Below, piece by piece: positions 24,592 through 33,872 of a DNA stretch of 64,000 nt; the stretch's first letter is position 1, and each line of letters opens with the position of its first letter. The translations under genes and the position numbers were made by a program. Under the pieces are notes generated by a model. It saw only the letters and a list, made by a program, of their open reading frames with translations. It was not told where the DNA came from and searched no databases. The stretch covers positions 1,116,001 to 1,180,000 of the forward strand of contig NZ_JAODVR010000001.1 in assembly GCF_025399835.1 (NCBI RefSeq). Reading direction: 5' to 3'. The DNA is from Haloarchaeobius sp. HME9146. Its GTDB lineage: Archaea > Halobacteriota > Halobacteria > Halobacteriales > Natrialbaceae.

Positions 24592-26793
24592 TCACCGGTC
24601 GCGCCGGCCGCCGTGACCGGGGTAGTCCCGCTCGAACCGGTTCTCGATCTCCTCGCTCCCGAACTGCACGACGGTCGGCCGGCCGTGCGGGCACGCCCAG
24701 GGGTTCTCGCAGGCGTCGAGTTCGGTGAGCAGGTCGACGACCGACCCCTCGGTCAGGGACGTGTTCCCCGTGATGGAGGGATAACACGCGAGGTCGGCGA
24801 TGAACGCGTCGGCCAGTTCCTCGACCGTCTCGGAGCCGTCGGCCTCCTCGGCGACGAACCCGGCGAGCACGTCCCGCACGTCCTCGGGGTCGAGGGTCTT
24901 GCGGAACACGGCCGGGACCGCCGTGACGGTCACGGACCGGTCGTCGCTCGCCTCGGCCTGGAAGCCGAGCCGGGCGAGTGCGTCCTTGTAGTCCGGGAAC
25001 GCGGCTGCCTCGCCCGCGGTGAGTTCGAGTTCCACCGGCGCGGCCAGCGCCTGGGCCGTCACGCCGTCGGCGAAGGTCTCCTTCAGGCGCTCGTAGTTCA
25101 CGCGCTCGTCGGCGGCGTGCTGGTCCACGAGGACCAGGCCATCCGGGCCTTCGGCGACGAGGTAGGTCTCGCGGTACTGGCCGAGCACGTCCAGGCTCGG
25201 CAGGGTCTCGTACTCGCCGCGGTCTCTGGCATCTTCGCCCGAGAGGGTGGTCTGGGTCTGCTCGCCGGAGAACTTGCGGGAGGAGTCGGGGGTCGCGGTC
25301 GGCTCGGTTGCCGCCTCGTTCTCGGACCCACCGAGGTCGTCGAGGTCGCCACCCGTCGGCCCGAAGTCGCCCAGTGCCTCGTGGTCCGGGCGGGAGACTT
25401 GCTCGCGGCGCTGTCCCGCGTTGGCGGTGCTTGGTGGTTCCTCGCCGTCGCTGGCGGCGGATTTCGAACCGGCCGGACCATCGGCATCGGAGGCAGACTC
25501 GCCAGCCTCGTCACTCCCTTCGGCCTCCCGCTCCTCGGGTGGGAGCCACCCCTCGTCGGCGTAGCGGTCCTCTGCAGTCTCGGTTGCGTCTGCGACCCCG
25601 GCGGTGGTTTCTGCACTGCCGTCGTCGTCGCTGGCCTGTTCGTCGTCAGTCGACGATTCAGATTCGTCAGCCGTCGCCGATTCCCCACCAGACATCGACT
25701 CGCCCCCCGCTTCAGGTCGAACGTCGGCTTCCGGGGCTTTCGACTTCCCGCGAGGTGCCGACGACCGGAGCAGTCCGGCGTCCAGCAGCGCGTCTTCGAC
25801 CGCATCCCGGACCTGTCGCCTGACGCCCGCTTCCTCGGAGAACCTGACTTCCATCTTGCGCGGGTGAACGTTGACGTCCACCTCCACGGCTGGCATCTCC
25901 AGGAACAGCACGACGAAAGGGTATCTATCAGATGCGAGCTGTCCACCGTAGGCGTCCAGTACCGCGTCTCGAACCAGTTTCGAGGTGACGTACCGGCCGT
26001 TGATGAACGTCGAGACGTACTCGCGGGTGCTGCGGGTCGTCTCCGGATGGGAGACCAGCCCCGACACCGAGTCGAGGGGCGTGTCTCGCGGGTCGTCCTC
26101 GGCCGCGGAATCGACCGGCTGCATCGCCTTCGCGACCTCCTTCCCGTAGACGTTCATGACCGTCGAGCGCAGGTTGCCCTGGCCGGTCGTCGCGAACACC
26201 TCGCGGCCGTCGTGTTGCAGCGTCACCGCCACGTCCGGGTTCGCGAGGGCGTAGCGGGTCACCACGCGGTTGACGTGGCTGAACTCGGTTGCCCGGGTCT
26301 TCAGGTACTTCCGGCGCGCCGGCGTGTTGTAGAAGAGGTCCTCGACCTCGATGGTGGTTCCCTCGGGACAGCCGGCGGGCTGGACTGCCTCGACCTCACC
26401 GCCCTCGTAGACGAGTTCGGTCCCATCTGAGCCGCCTCGGGGTTTCGTCCGGATGGTCGTCTTCGAGACCGCCCCGATGGTGTGCAGTGCCTCGCCGCGG
26501 AAGCCGAGCGTTCCGACACCCGACTCCAAATCCTCGATGCTGCGAATCTTGCTCGTGGTGTGCTCCTGGACCGCCGTCCGAACGTCCGTCTCGGTCATGC
26601 CGATACCGTCGTCCGAGACGACGATGCCCTCGGTCCCGCCCTCCTGGACCGCGACCGTGATGCGCGTCGCGTCGGCGTCGAGGCTGTTCTCCACCAGTTC
26701 CTTCACGACGGATGCCGGGCGCTCGACCACCTCACCCGCGGCGATCCGGTCGATGGTCTTCGGGTCGAGTCGCTGGATGTCGGTGTCGTGCAT
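24592..26793 (-). CDS. mutL: DNA mismatch repair endonuclease MutL
   Basis: A 733-residue MutL. The N-terminal GHKL ATPase (about 1-330) shows Glu35-Asn36, Asp-Asp-Gly-Ile-Gly-Met (61-66) and Gly-Phe-Arg-Gly-Glu-Ala (98-103). A long acidic low-complexity linker (about 370-540) follows. The C-terminal endonuclease domain has Asp-Gln-His-Ala-x2-Glu-x4-Glu at 557-568 and Cys-Pro-His-Gly-Arg-Pro at 701-706, so it is the strand-nicking type used by organisms without MutH. The ATG at 26793 is the first residue of the conserved N-terminus. MutS lies 4.3 kb away, separated by catabolic genes rather than adjacent. Confidence 0.95.
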   Translation of the reverse strand: MHDTDIQRLDPKTIDRIAAGEVVERPASVVKELVENSLDADATRITVAVQEGGTEGIVVSDDGIGMTETDVRTAVQEHTTSKIRSIEDLESGVGTLGFRGEALHTIGAVSKTTIRTKPRGGSDGTELVYEGGEVEAVQPAGCPEGTTIEVEDLFYNTPARRKYLKTRATEFSHVNRVVTRYALANPDVAVTLQHDGREVFATTGQGNLRSTVMNVYGKEVAKAMQPVDSAAEDDPRDTPLDSVSGLVSHPETTRSTREYVSTFINGRYVTSKLVRDAVLDAYGGQLASDRYPFVVLFLEMPAVEVDVNVHPRKMEVRFSEEAGVRRQVRDAVEDALLDAGLLRSSAPRGKSKAPEADVRPEAGGESMSGGESATADESESSTDDEQASDDDGSAETTAGVADATETAEDRYADEGWLPPEEREAEGSDEAGESASDADGPAGSKSAASDGEEPPSTANAGQRREQVSRPDHEALGDFGPTGGDLDDLGGSENEAATEPTATPDSSRKFSGEQTQTTLSGEDARDRGEYETLPSLDVLGQYRETYLVAEGPDGLVLVDQHAADERVNYERLKETFADGVTAQALAAPVELELTAGEAAAFPDYKDALARLGFQAEASDDRSVTVTAVPAVFRKTLDPEDVRDVLAGFVAEEADGSETVEELADAFIADLACYPSITGNTSLTEGSVVDLLTELDACENPWACPHGRPTVVQFGSEEIENRFERDYPGHGGRRDR

Positions 26794-26896
26794 GGGTCCC
26801 CGTGTTCGGTGTTCGTATCCGGCGATGAGACAAATAGCTGTTCGTGCGGGGACGGCTGACCGAGTTTCCCGCAATCCGGGTGGGGCAACACAACCT

Positions 26897-26917
26897 GTAT
26901 GTCATTATCTAACATAC
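26897..26917 (+). promoter_or_regulatory. inverted repeat over the TATA region of a Bat-type gene
   Basis: GTATGT (26897-26902) and ACATAC (26912-26917) are perfect 6-bp arms around a 9-base AT-rich spacer (CATTATCTA) that looks like the box A. The ATG at 26925 is only 7 bases past the right arm. A protein bound here would cover the promoter, consistent with autoregulation. Confidence 0.45.
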
Positions 26918-26924
26918 GTGGCGT

Positions 26925-27638
26925 ATGGCGCAAGCGAGCACAGGCGACAACGACGAGACGGTCGAACTGGAGTTCACCGTCCGCGACCAGGACTGCTTCT
27001 TCGTCGTCCTGTCGGCACGGGCGGACTGTCGGATGGAACTCGAACACCTCGCGCATCGGTCGGACGGCACCCTCCTCGAGTTCATCACGGTGGAGGGCGC
27101 GACGCCCGACGAGGTCCGCGACGTCGTGGCGGACCTGCCCGCGGTGAAGGAAGCAGAGTGTATCCTCGACTCCGGCGACGGGTGTCTCTTCCAGTTCGTG
27201 CTGGCGGGTCCCTGCGTCGCTGCCACTCTCGGTGACGTGCAGGCGTACACGCGGGAGGTCTGGGCGGAGGGGGGCGTCGGGCACGTGGTCGCCGACGTGC
27301 CCGCGCACGTTTCGGTCCGGACCGTGGTCGAGACCTTCGAACAGCGGCACTCGGACGTGACGCTCCGCTCGCGACACGACAGGCGGCATCGGCTCCCGGT
27401 CCAGAGCGAAAACGGTACCCGGGCGCTGTTCGCCCAGCGACTCACAGAGAAACAACAGGAGGTGCTCCGGGTCGCGTACGACCGCGGGTACTTCGACTGG
27501 CCGCGCGGAGCGTCGGCGGAGGAGTGCGCGGACGAACTCGGTATCTCACAGCCGACGTTCAGCCAGCACATCCGGGCCGCACAGGCCAACATGTTCGCCA
27601 CGCTGTTCGAGGAGGACGAGGCCGCCCTCGGTCGGTAG
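26925..27638 (+). CDS. Bat-type HTH transcriptional regulator
   Basis: A 237-residue regulator. The N-terminal part (about 10-165) is a beta-rich sensory region of the type found with bacterio-opsin-activator proteins; the C-terminus (about 170-230) is the HTH-10 domain, beginning Leu-Thr-Glu-Lys-Gln and containing a Gly-Tyr-Phe turn and the Gly-Ile-Ser-Gln-Pro-Thr recognition segment. No PAS or GAF domain precedes the HTH, so the ligand or signal is unknown. An inverted repeat covers its promoter. It faces the ADH gene tail to tail (5 bp between stops), and the adjoining cassette at 27644-30603 is a likely target. Another Bat-type regulator is at 62380. Confidence 0.88.
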   Translation: MAQASTGDNDETVELEFTVRDQDCFFVVLSARADCRMELEHLAHRSDGTLLEFITVEGATPDEVRDVVADLPAVKEAECILDSGDGCLFQFVLAGPCVAATLGDVQAYTREVWAEGGVGHVVADVPAHVSVRTVVETFEQRHSDVTLRSRHDRRHRLPVQSENGTRALFAQRLTEKQQEVLRVAYDRGYFDWPRGASAEECADELGISQPTFSQHIRAAQANMFATLFEEDEAALGR

Positions 27639-27643
27639 CGCCC

Positions 27644-28684
27644 CTACGGGGTGATGACGGCCCGACCCTCTATCTCGCCGTGTTCGAGGCGTTCGGCCAC
27701 GGTGTTGATGTCGTCGAGCGAGTACCGGGAGGTCCGGAGTTCGACGTCGCCGCGGTCGACCAGCGCGACCAGTTCCTGGAGTTCCGTGTAGCGCCCGACG
27801 AGGGTCCCCTTGTAGCTGAACTCGCCGTCGACCAGGGACTGCGCGGGCTCGTGGATGTGGCCGCCGTAGCCGACGACGTGGTGGTCGCCGCCGGGTGCGA
27901 CGATGTCCGGCGCGTAGCCGGTCGTCACGTCGGCCCCGACGAAGTCGAGTACCTGCTCGGCCCCGGCGTCGTCGGTGAGGTCCGCGATTGCCCCGGCCAC
28001 GTCCTCGTCCGTCGGGTTGACGCCGTGGTGGGCACCCAGGTCTGCTGCGAGGTCGAGTGCCCTCTCCTTGAGGTCGACGGCGGTGATGGTCGCCGCGCTC
28101 ATCGCGTCGAGACACTGGAGGCCGATGTGGCCGAGCCCGCCGACCCCGATGACGACGGCGTGGTCGCCCGGGTTCAGCTCCCGGGCCGCCTTCTTGACCG
28201 CGTGGTAGGCCGTGATTCCCGCGTCCGCGTGCGGCGCGATGTCCGTCGTGTCGACGCCCTTCGGGAGCGGGATGACCGCTCGCTCGTTCGTGCGGAGGTA
28301 CTCGGCGAACCCGCCGTCGGTCGTCAGTCCCGGGAACGCGACGTTCTCGCAGTACATGTCCTCGCCGAGTCGACACTGGCGACAGGTCCCACAGGTCATC
28401 ACCGGGTGGCAGATGACCGAGTCGCCCTCCTCGACGACGGAGACCCCCGGCCCGGTCTCGACGACCGTCCCGGCGTTCTCGTGCCCCAGCGTCATCGGGA
28501 GTTCCTGCTCGACGTAGTCGGCCCACATCCCCTCGATGATGTGGTTGTCCGTCTGGCACCACCCCGCCCCTTCGACCTCGACGATGACCTCGTCGGACGC
28601 TTCCACGCTCGGTCGCTCGATGTCCTCGACAGTGAGGGCTTCTGTCATGTCGTCGGTGTACTCGTGTAGTCTCGCTGCTAACAT
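27644..28684 (-). CDS. adh: zinc alcohol dehydrogenase of an amidohydrolase cassette
   Basis: A 346-residue NAD(P)-dependent MDR alcohol dehydrogenase. Catalytic-zinc residues Cys (Gly-Trp-Cys-Gln-Thr-Asp) and Gly-His-Glu are present. The structural-zinc lobe is complete (Cys-x2-Cys-x2-Cys-x7-Cys near residue 98). The Rossmann motif Gly-Val-Gly-Gly-Leu-Gly-His is near 172. Resemblance is to NAD-dependent secondary-alcohol dehydrogenases such as those beside bacterial propane and toluene monooxygenases. The 95-bp intergenic region is shared with a divergent amidohydrolase, so both may answer to one regulator. ATG 28684 is chosen; ATG 28648 would delete the first strand. Confidence 0.92.
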   Translation of the reverse strand: MLAARLHEYTDDMTEALTVEDIERPSVEASDEVIVEVEGAGWCQTDNHIIEGMWADYVEQELPMTLGHENAGTVVETGPGVSVVEEGDSVICHPVMTCGTCRQCRLGEDMYCENVAFPGLTTDGGFAEYLRTNERAVIPLPKGVDTTDIAPHADAGITAYHAVKKAARELNPGDHAVVIGVGGLGHIGLQCLDAMSAATITAVDLKERALDLAADLGAHHGVNPTDEDVAGAIADLTDDAGAEQVLDFVGADVTTGYAPDIVAPGGDHHVVGYGGHIHEPAQSLVDGEFSYKGTLVGRYTELQELVALVDRGDVELRTSRYSLDDINTVAERLEHGEIEGRAVITP

Positions 28685-28779
28685 GCTAACATTGCGCACA
28701 ACGCCGGTATCGGGTCTAAACTGTCTACCTATGACGATTGGTACAACGGATATTGGTGTGTGTTACCACATTTCGTTCG

Positions 28780-29829
28780 ATGTACACACACAACGGAGAG
28801 GAGATATTCGTCATCGACGGGCACATCCACCTCTGGGACGCGAGCGAGGAGAATATCGTCCACGAGGGGGGCGAACAGTTCATCCAGTGCTTCTACGACT
28901 ACCACACCGCGTTCACCCCGGAGGAAGAGCAGTGGGACATGGAGACCTACCGGAAGTACGGGCAGGAGCGAATGGTCGAGGACCTGTTCCGCGACGGCGC
29001 GACGGACATGGGTATCTTCCAGCCGACGTACCTCACGGACTTCTACGACGAGGGATTCAACACGACCGACCAGAACGCGGAACTCGCCGAGCGCTACCCC
29101 GAGCGCTTCGTGCTGAACGGGAGCTTCGACCCGCGCGACGGCGAGGAGGGGATGGCCCACCTCGAACGACTCCACGACGACTACGACCTGCAGGGCGTGA
29201 AGGTGTACACGGCCGAGTGGCGCGGCGATTCGAAGGGGTGGCGGCTCGATAGCGACGACGCCTTCGAGTTCCTTGAGCGGTGCGCGGAACTCGGCATCGA
29301 GAACATCCACGCGCACAAGGGACCGACCATCCGACCGCTGAACCGGGACGCCTTCGACGTCGCCGACATCGACGACGCGGCCTCGTCGTTCCCCAACCTG
29401 AACTTCATCGTCGAGCACGTGGGGCTGCCACGCCTCGACGACTTCTGCTGGATCGCCGCCCAGGAACCGAACGTCTACGGTGGCCTCGCGGTGGCCGCCC
29501 CGATGGCCGGCACGCGACCGCGGAAGTTCGGCGAGATAATGGGTGAACTCCTGTTCTGGCTGGGCGAGGATCGCATCATCTACGGGAGCGACTACGCGCT
29601 CTGGGAGCCCGACTGGCTCATCCCGACGCTGTTGGACGCGGAACTCACGCCCGACCAGCGCGACGAGTACGGCGTCGAGCTGACCACGGACGTGATGAAG
29701 AAGGTCATGGGCGAGAACGTCGCGGAGCTGTACGACATCGACATCGAGGCGAAGAAGGAGGCGTTCAAGACCGACGAACTCAGCCAGCGGTTCGACCTCG
29801 CCGACCAGTACGACGCGGCGGCGGACTGA
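28780..29829 (+). CDS. amidohydrolase family protein (ACMSD-like)
   Basis: A 349-residue TIM-barrel metal hydrolase of the amidohydrolase-2 type. Metal ligands are visible: His15-Ile-His17 after the first strand, His in His-Ala-His-Lys-Gly-Pro, His in Val-Glu-His-Val-Gly-Leu and Asp in Gly-Ser-Asp-Tyr-Ala. These features fit ACMSD-like decarboxylases and hydrolases. In bacteria a close type sits in soluble diiron monooxygenase operons beside an alcohol dehydrogenase and a MIP18 protein, as here. Its role in those operons is not settled. The stop precedes the MIP18 gene by 3 bases, so the two are co-transcribed. Confidence 0.88.
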   Translation: MYTHNGEEIFVIDGHIHLWDASEENIVHEGGEQFIQCFYDYHTAFTPEEEQWDMETYRKYGQERMVEDLFRDGATDMGIFQPTYLTDFYDEGFNTTDQNAELAERYPERFVLNGSFDPRDGEEGMAHLERLHDDYDLQGVKVYTAEWRGDSKGWRLDSDDAFEFLERCAELGIENIHAHKGPTIRPLNRDAFDVADIDDAASSFPNLNFIVEHVGLPRLDDFCWIAAQEPNVYGGLAVAAPMAGTRPRKFGEIMGELLFWLGEDRIIYGSDYALWEPDWLIPTLLDAELTPDQRDEYGVELTTDVMKKVMGENVAELYDIDIEAKKEAFKTDELSQRFDLADQYDAAAD

Positions 29830-29832
29830 CCC

Positions 29833-30603
29833 ATGGTCGCACAGCCTGACTCGACGGACGGGTCGGTCGACCCGGCCGCCGTCGAGGCCCGACTGGACCG
29901 CGTCGACGACCCCGAACTCGACCGCTCCATCGTCGACCTGGAGTACGTCGAGCGCGTGACCATCGAGGACGGCCACGTCACCGTCGCGTTCGTCCTGCCG
30001 ACGGCGTGGTGCTCGCCGGCGTTCGCCTGGATGATGGCGACCGGCATCCGCGACGAGGTCGGCGACCTCGACTCGGTCGCTGGCGTCACGGTGTCGCTGC
30101 TGGACCACATGCACGACGAGGAGATAACCACGGGCGTCAACGAGCGGCGGTCGTTCGAAGAGACGTTCCCGGACGCCGAATCCGGCGTCGCGGCGGTTCG
30201 GCGGAAGCTCGACGAGAAGGCGCGTCTCGCCCGCCAGCATCGCGCCGTCGAGGCCTTCCGCGACGCGGGGCTCCAGCCGGCACAGATAGTCGACCTGACT
30301 CTCGGTGACCTTGACTTCTCGGTGGCCGACGAGCACGTCGCCGTCACGGTTCAGGACGGTGCCCTCACCGTGACGGCTCCACGCGAACCGGTCGAGGACT
30401 ATCTGGAGAAGGCCGGGACCATCGGTCTCGTGACCGACCCGGACGACCGCTGCTTCCGGGACCCCGACGGCGACCCCATCGCGGTCGACGAGTTCGACCT
30501 CGTCCAGCACCGGATGCGCGCCGCGGCGGTGAACGTCCGGGGGCAGGGGACCGTCTGCGAGGGACTGCACGAGTCCCGGAACAGGGCCCGGGCCGACGAC
30601 TGA
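29833..30603 (+). CDS. MIP18/DUF59-domain iron-sulfur assembly-like protein
   Basis: A 256-residue protein. The first ~100 residues form the MIP18 (DUF59, SufT/PaaD-like) domain, with Asp-Pro-Glu-Leu-Asp-Arg-Ser-Ile-Val-Asp-Leu and the conserved Cys in Thr-Ala-Trp-Cys-Ser-Pro. This domain helps deliver iron-sulfur clusters or iron to oxygenases. The rest (about 105-256) is an extension with its own beta strands and two Cys-containing loops, which I do not recognise. It directly follows the amidohydrolase gene. Longer than ordinary MIP18 proteins (about 100-130 residues). A maturation role for a metal enzyme encoded elsewhere is inferred from the neighbours. Confidence 0.82.
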   Translation: MVAQPDSTDGSVDPAAVEARLDRVDDPELDRSIVDLEYVERVTIEDGHVTVAFVLPTAWCSPAFAWMMATGIRDEVGDLDSVAGVTVSLLDHMHDEEITTGVNERRSFEETFPDAESGVAAVRRKLDEKARLARQHRAVEAFRDAGLQPAQIVDLTLGDLDFSVADEHVAVTVQDGALTVTAPREPVEDYLEKAGTIGLVTDPDDRCFRDPDGDPIAVDEFDLVQHRMRAAAVNVRGQGTVCEGLHESRNRARADD

Positions 30604-30687
30604 CCGCGGTCCGGTGGCGGCAGCGGGTGGCCGTCCACCCAGACCCCTCGAAACGATGATATACTTTCCACGAGACAGAAGGCACGT

Positions 30688-31104
30688 ATGGACGTTCTCG
30701 AACGATTCAACGAGCGGTACCCGTTCGGCGAGCACCTCGGCGTCGAGATAACCCACGTCGAGGAGGGCTACGTCGAGGGCAAGATCGAACTCGAAGACCA
30801 CCACTCGCTCTCGGACACGACACGCCTCGCTCACGGCGGCGTCGCGTTCGGGCTGGCGGACTCGCTGTCGGCGGCTGCGTTGGCGTCGGTCGAGGGCAAC
30901 CCCGGCCCGACGCTCGACGTGCGCATCGACTACATGCGGCCCGCGACCGGCGACATCTACGGGCAGGCCGAGGTCGTCCGGTACGGCAGCGACACCGGCG
31001 TCGTCGAGGTGGAACTGCTCGACGAGGACGACCGGCGACTCGGGACGACCCGCGGGGTCTACAAGACGAATCTGGTCGAAGAACAGAACCCCTTCGTGGG
31101 GTAG
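30688..31104 (+). CDS. PaaI-family hotdog thioesterase
   Basis: A 138-residue hotdog-fold protein with the PaaI signature: His-Gly-Gly-Val at about 50-53, with Asp58 near the catalytic site and the Asp-x-Arg-Ile-Asp-Tyr-Met strand. PaaI thioesterases hydrolyse phenylacetyl- or hydroxyphenylacetyl-CoA and related acyl-CoA; the substrate is not fixed by sequence. A TATA-like GATGATATAC at about 30656-30665 precedes the ATG at a leaderless distance, so it has its own promoter rather than belonging to the preceding cassette. No phenylacetate pathway genes are nearby. Confidence 0.88.
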   Translation: MDVLERFNERYPFGEHLGVEITHVEEGYVEGKIELEDHHSLSDTTRLAHGGVAFGLADSLSAAALASVEGNPGPTLDVRIDYMRPATGDIYGQAEVVRYGSDTGVVEVELLDEDDRRLGTTRGVYKTNLVEEQNPFVG

Positions 31105-31135
31105 GCGGCTTCTCTCGGTTTCGTTTCGACTGAGC

Positions 31136-33772
31136 CTACTCCCGGTTCAGCTGCTGCTGCCACTGCTCGACACGCCCCATCAACTCGATTGGGGAGGTCT
31201 GGGCGATGTCGAGGTCGGCCAACTCGGACAGCACCGCCTCCGTCTCCGGGTCGAGCTCGGGTTCGTCCTCGGCCGAGTCCTGCGCGGTCCCACCGTCGGC
31301 AGTGGTCATGCTGCCGCTCCCGAGGTCGAAGACGACCTGCTGGCTGCCGGAAGCGCCGGAGGACCCGCCTTTCGCCTCGATGGCCTTCTCCTGTCGCAGC
31401 CGGTCCAGCACGTCGCGTGCCCGGTCGACGACCGGCCCCGGAACCCCCGCCAGGTCCGCGACGTGGATCCCGTACGAGCGGTCGGTCGGCCCCTCACGGA
31501 CCGTCCGGAGGAACGTCACGTCGCCGTCTCGCTCGTCGGCCGCGATGTGGACGTTGACGACCCTGTCAAGGTGGTCCGCCAGCGCGGTCAACTCGTGGTA
31601 GTGGGTCGCGAATAGCGTCTTGGCCCGGACCTCGTTGTGCAGGTACTCGGTGGCGGCCCAGGCGATGGAGATGCCATCGTAGGTCGCGGTCCCTCTTCCA
31701 ACTTCGTCGAGGATGACCAGCGAGTCCGCGGTCGCGGAGTGGAGGATGTTCGAAAGTTCCTGCATCTCGACCATGAACGTCGAACGCCCCTGTGCGAGCT
31801 CGTCGAGCGCGCCGACCCGCGTGAAGATGCCGTCCACCAGTCCCACGGTCGCCTCCTTCGCCGGGACGAAGCTCCCGACCTGCGCGAGCAGGACGATGAG
31901 CGCGTTCTGGCGCATGAACGTCGACTTCCCGCTCATGTTCGGGCCCGTCACGATGGTGAACGTGCTGTCGTCGTCCATCCGGCAGTCGTTCGGGACGAAC
32001 TGGACGGTCTGTTCGACCACCGGGTGTCGCCCCTGCGAGATGTCGAGCGTCCGGTCCTCGACCAGCTCTGGCTGGGTCCAGTCGTTGGTGACGGCGTGGG
32101 TCGCGAGGCTCTGGAGCGCGTCGATTCTGGCGACCGTTCTCCCGACGTCCTGCAGGAGTTCTGCCTCTCGAGCGACGCGCTCGCGCAGTTCCTCGAACAG
32201 CTCGTACTCGAGGTCGCCGCGCTGTTCCTCCAGCCGCAGGAGCTCGCGCTCTTTCTCCGCCAGCTCGTCGGTCGAGAACCGCTTCGAGTTCTTCAGCGTC
32301 TTCACGTGCTCGAAGTGCTCGGGCACCTGGTCGGCGACCGACTTGCCGACCTGCACGTAGTAGCCGTCGGTCTTGTTCCGGTCGACCGTGACGTGGCTCA
32401 GGCCGTACTGGCGCTTGACGCGGTCGGCGAGCGTGTCGAAGTACTCCTGGACGGCCTCGTGGCGCTCGATGAGCTGGTCCAGCTCGTCGTCGTAGCCCTG
32501 TTTGAACAGCCCACCCTGGGTGACCGTCTTCGGCGGGTCTTCGGCGAGTGCCTCGCCGAGTTCTTCCCGGAGTCCGGCCGCGGCCTCGCGGTCCGGACGG
32601 TCGACGATGTCGGCCAGTGGCGAGGCGTCGAGGGCTGGCGACGCCTGGATGGCCTCGACGAGGGCGGGCAAGACGCCGAGCGTCTCCTCGATTCGGAGCA
32701 GGTCCCCCGCGTCGGCGCTGCCACTCACGGTCTTCGACGCGAGCCGTTCGAGGTCGTAGGCGTCGTCGAGCACGTCGCGTAACTCCTCGCGGCCGAGTGC
32801 GCCCGACGCGAGGGCGGCGACGGCTGCCTGTCGCTCGTCGAGGACCGAGAGGTCCTGTCGGGGGCGCTGGATCCACTCCTTGAGGAGCCGACCGCCGGGG
32901 CTCGTCACCGTGTGGTCGATGGTGTCGAACAGGCTCCCACTTCGGTCGCCGTGCATCGTCTCGGTGAGTTCGAGGTTGCGCTGGGTCGTCGCGTCGAGTT
33001 CGGCGTGGTCGCCGCCGTGGTAGGGCTGGACGCGCGTCATCGAGGCCAGGACGCCGGTGCCGGTCTCGGCGACGTAGTCGAGGACGGCACCGCCGGCTCT
33101 GACGGCGAGGTCGGTCACGCCGAGGCTCTCGAACGTCTCCGTGCCGAAGTGCTCGCGGGCGGTGTGGGTCGCCTTCCCCGGCGCGAACGCGTCGGCGTCG
33201 TGCAGGGAGATTCGGGCGTCGGTCCGGTCGCGCACGCGGTCACAGAACGCCTCGTCGTCCCGGAGGCCCGGCCCGGGCAGGACCTCCGCGGGCGAGAACC
33301 TGTACAGCTCTGTGAGCGCCGCTTCGACCGTGTCCGCGTTCGTCACGAGGAATCGCCCCGTCGTCACGTCGGCGAACGCGAGGCCGTACTCGTCGCCGTC
33401 GCGGACGACCGCGGCGAGGTACTGGGCGTCGTCTCGGGTCGTCTCCAGCAGCGTGCCGGGCGTCACGACGCGCTCTATCTCGCGGTAGATGTCGCCGTTC
33501 TCCTCGTGCTGGTCGGCGACGGCGACCCGGTAGCCGCGCTCGACGAGCGCCTTGAGGTACGGTGTGAGGTCCTTCAGCGGGACGCCGGCCATCGGGTACG
33601 AGGAGCCGTGGCTCGACTTCTGGCTCACCTTCAGGTCGAGTTCGGCCGCGACGAGCTCGGCGTCGTCGGCGAAGAACTCGTAGAAGTCACCGCACTGCAT
33701 CGCCAGCACGTCGGCGTCGGTCTCCTCCTTGAGGGAGAGGAACTCGCCGACGATACCCGTCGCCTCTGTCAT
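31136..33772 (-). CDS. mutS: DNA mismatch repair protein MutS
   Basis: An 878-residue MutS1. The mismatch-binding Phe30-Tyr31-Glu32 is preceded by Cys-Gly-Asp. The connector, lever and clamp regions follow, then the ATPase with Walker A Gly-Pro-Asn-Met-Ser-Gly-Lys-Ser near 607-614 and Walker B Ile-Leu-Asp-Glu-Val-Gly-Arg-Gly-Thr near 685-693. The C-terminus has an acidic spacer and a short helical dimer or beta-clamp-like tail. MutS with the endonuclease-type MutL at 24592 makes a bacterial-style mismatch repair pair. ATG at 33772 is the conserved start; upstream in-frame codons are rejected. Confidence 0.95.
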   Translation of the reverse strand: MTEATGIVGEFLSLKEETDADVLAMQCGDFYEFFADDAELVAAELDLKVSQKSSHGSSYPMAGVPLKDLTPYLKALVERGYRVAVADQHEENGDIYREIERVVTPGTLLETTRDDAQYLAAVVRDGDEYGLAFADVTTGRFLVTNADTVEAALTELYRFSPAEVLPGPGLRDDEAFCDRVRDRTDARISLHDADAFAPGKATHTAREHFGTETFESLGVTDLAVRAGGAVLDYVAETGTGVLASMTRVQPYHGGDHAELDATTQRNLELTETMHGDRSGSLFDTIDHTVTSPGGRLLKEWIQRPRQDLSVLDERQAAVAALASGALGREELRDVLDDAYDLERLASKTVSGSADAGDLLRIEETLGVLPALVEAIQASPALDASPLADIVDRPDREAAAGLREELGEALAEDPPKTVTQGGLFKQGYDDELDQLIERHEAVQEYFDTLADRVKRQYGLSHVTVDRNKTDGYYVQVGKSVADQVPEHFEHVKTLKNSKRFSTDELAEKERELLRLEEQRGDLEYELFEELRERVAREAELLQDVGRTVARIDALQSLATHAVTNDWTQPELVEDRTLDISQGRHPVVEQTVQFVPNDCRMDDDSTFTIVTGPNMSGKSTFMRQNALIVLLAQVGSFVPAKEATVGLVDGIFTRVGALDELAQGRSTFMVEMQELSNILHSATADSLVILDEVGRGTATYDGISIAWAATEYLHNEVRAKTLFATHYHELTALADHLDRVVNVHIAADERDGDVTFLRTVREGPTDRSYGIHVADLAGVPGPVVDRARDVLDRLRQEKAIEAKGGSSGASGSQQVVFDLGSGSMTTADGGTAQDSAEDEPELDPETEAVLSELADLDIAQTSPIELMGRVEQWQQQLNRE

Positions 33773-33872
33773 GGGTTGTACTGGTCGGTAGGCGCGGTAA
33801 AACCCTGCGGGTTCGGCCCGCCGGGCCGCGGTTGCCGAAGGAACTTTCACACCGTGGGGCGCGGGTGTCTGT

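Noticed and set aside
28729-30834. Long antisense open frame of about 700 codons opposite the amidohydrolase and MIP18 genes
   Set aside because: High GC at third positions keeps antisense frames open by chance. The frame has no recognisable domain and covers two confident genes on the other strand. The same reasoning removes long frames opposite the nucleotidase (2138-4183), MmgE/PrpD (60066-62444) and mutS genes.
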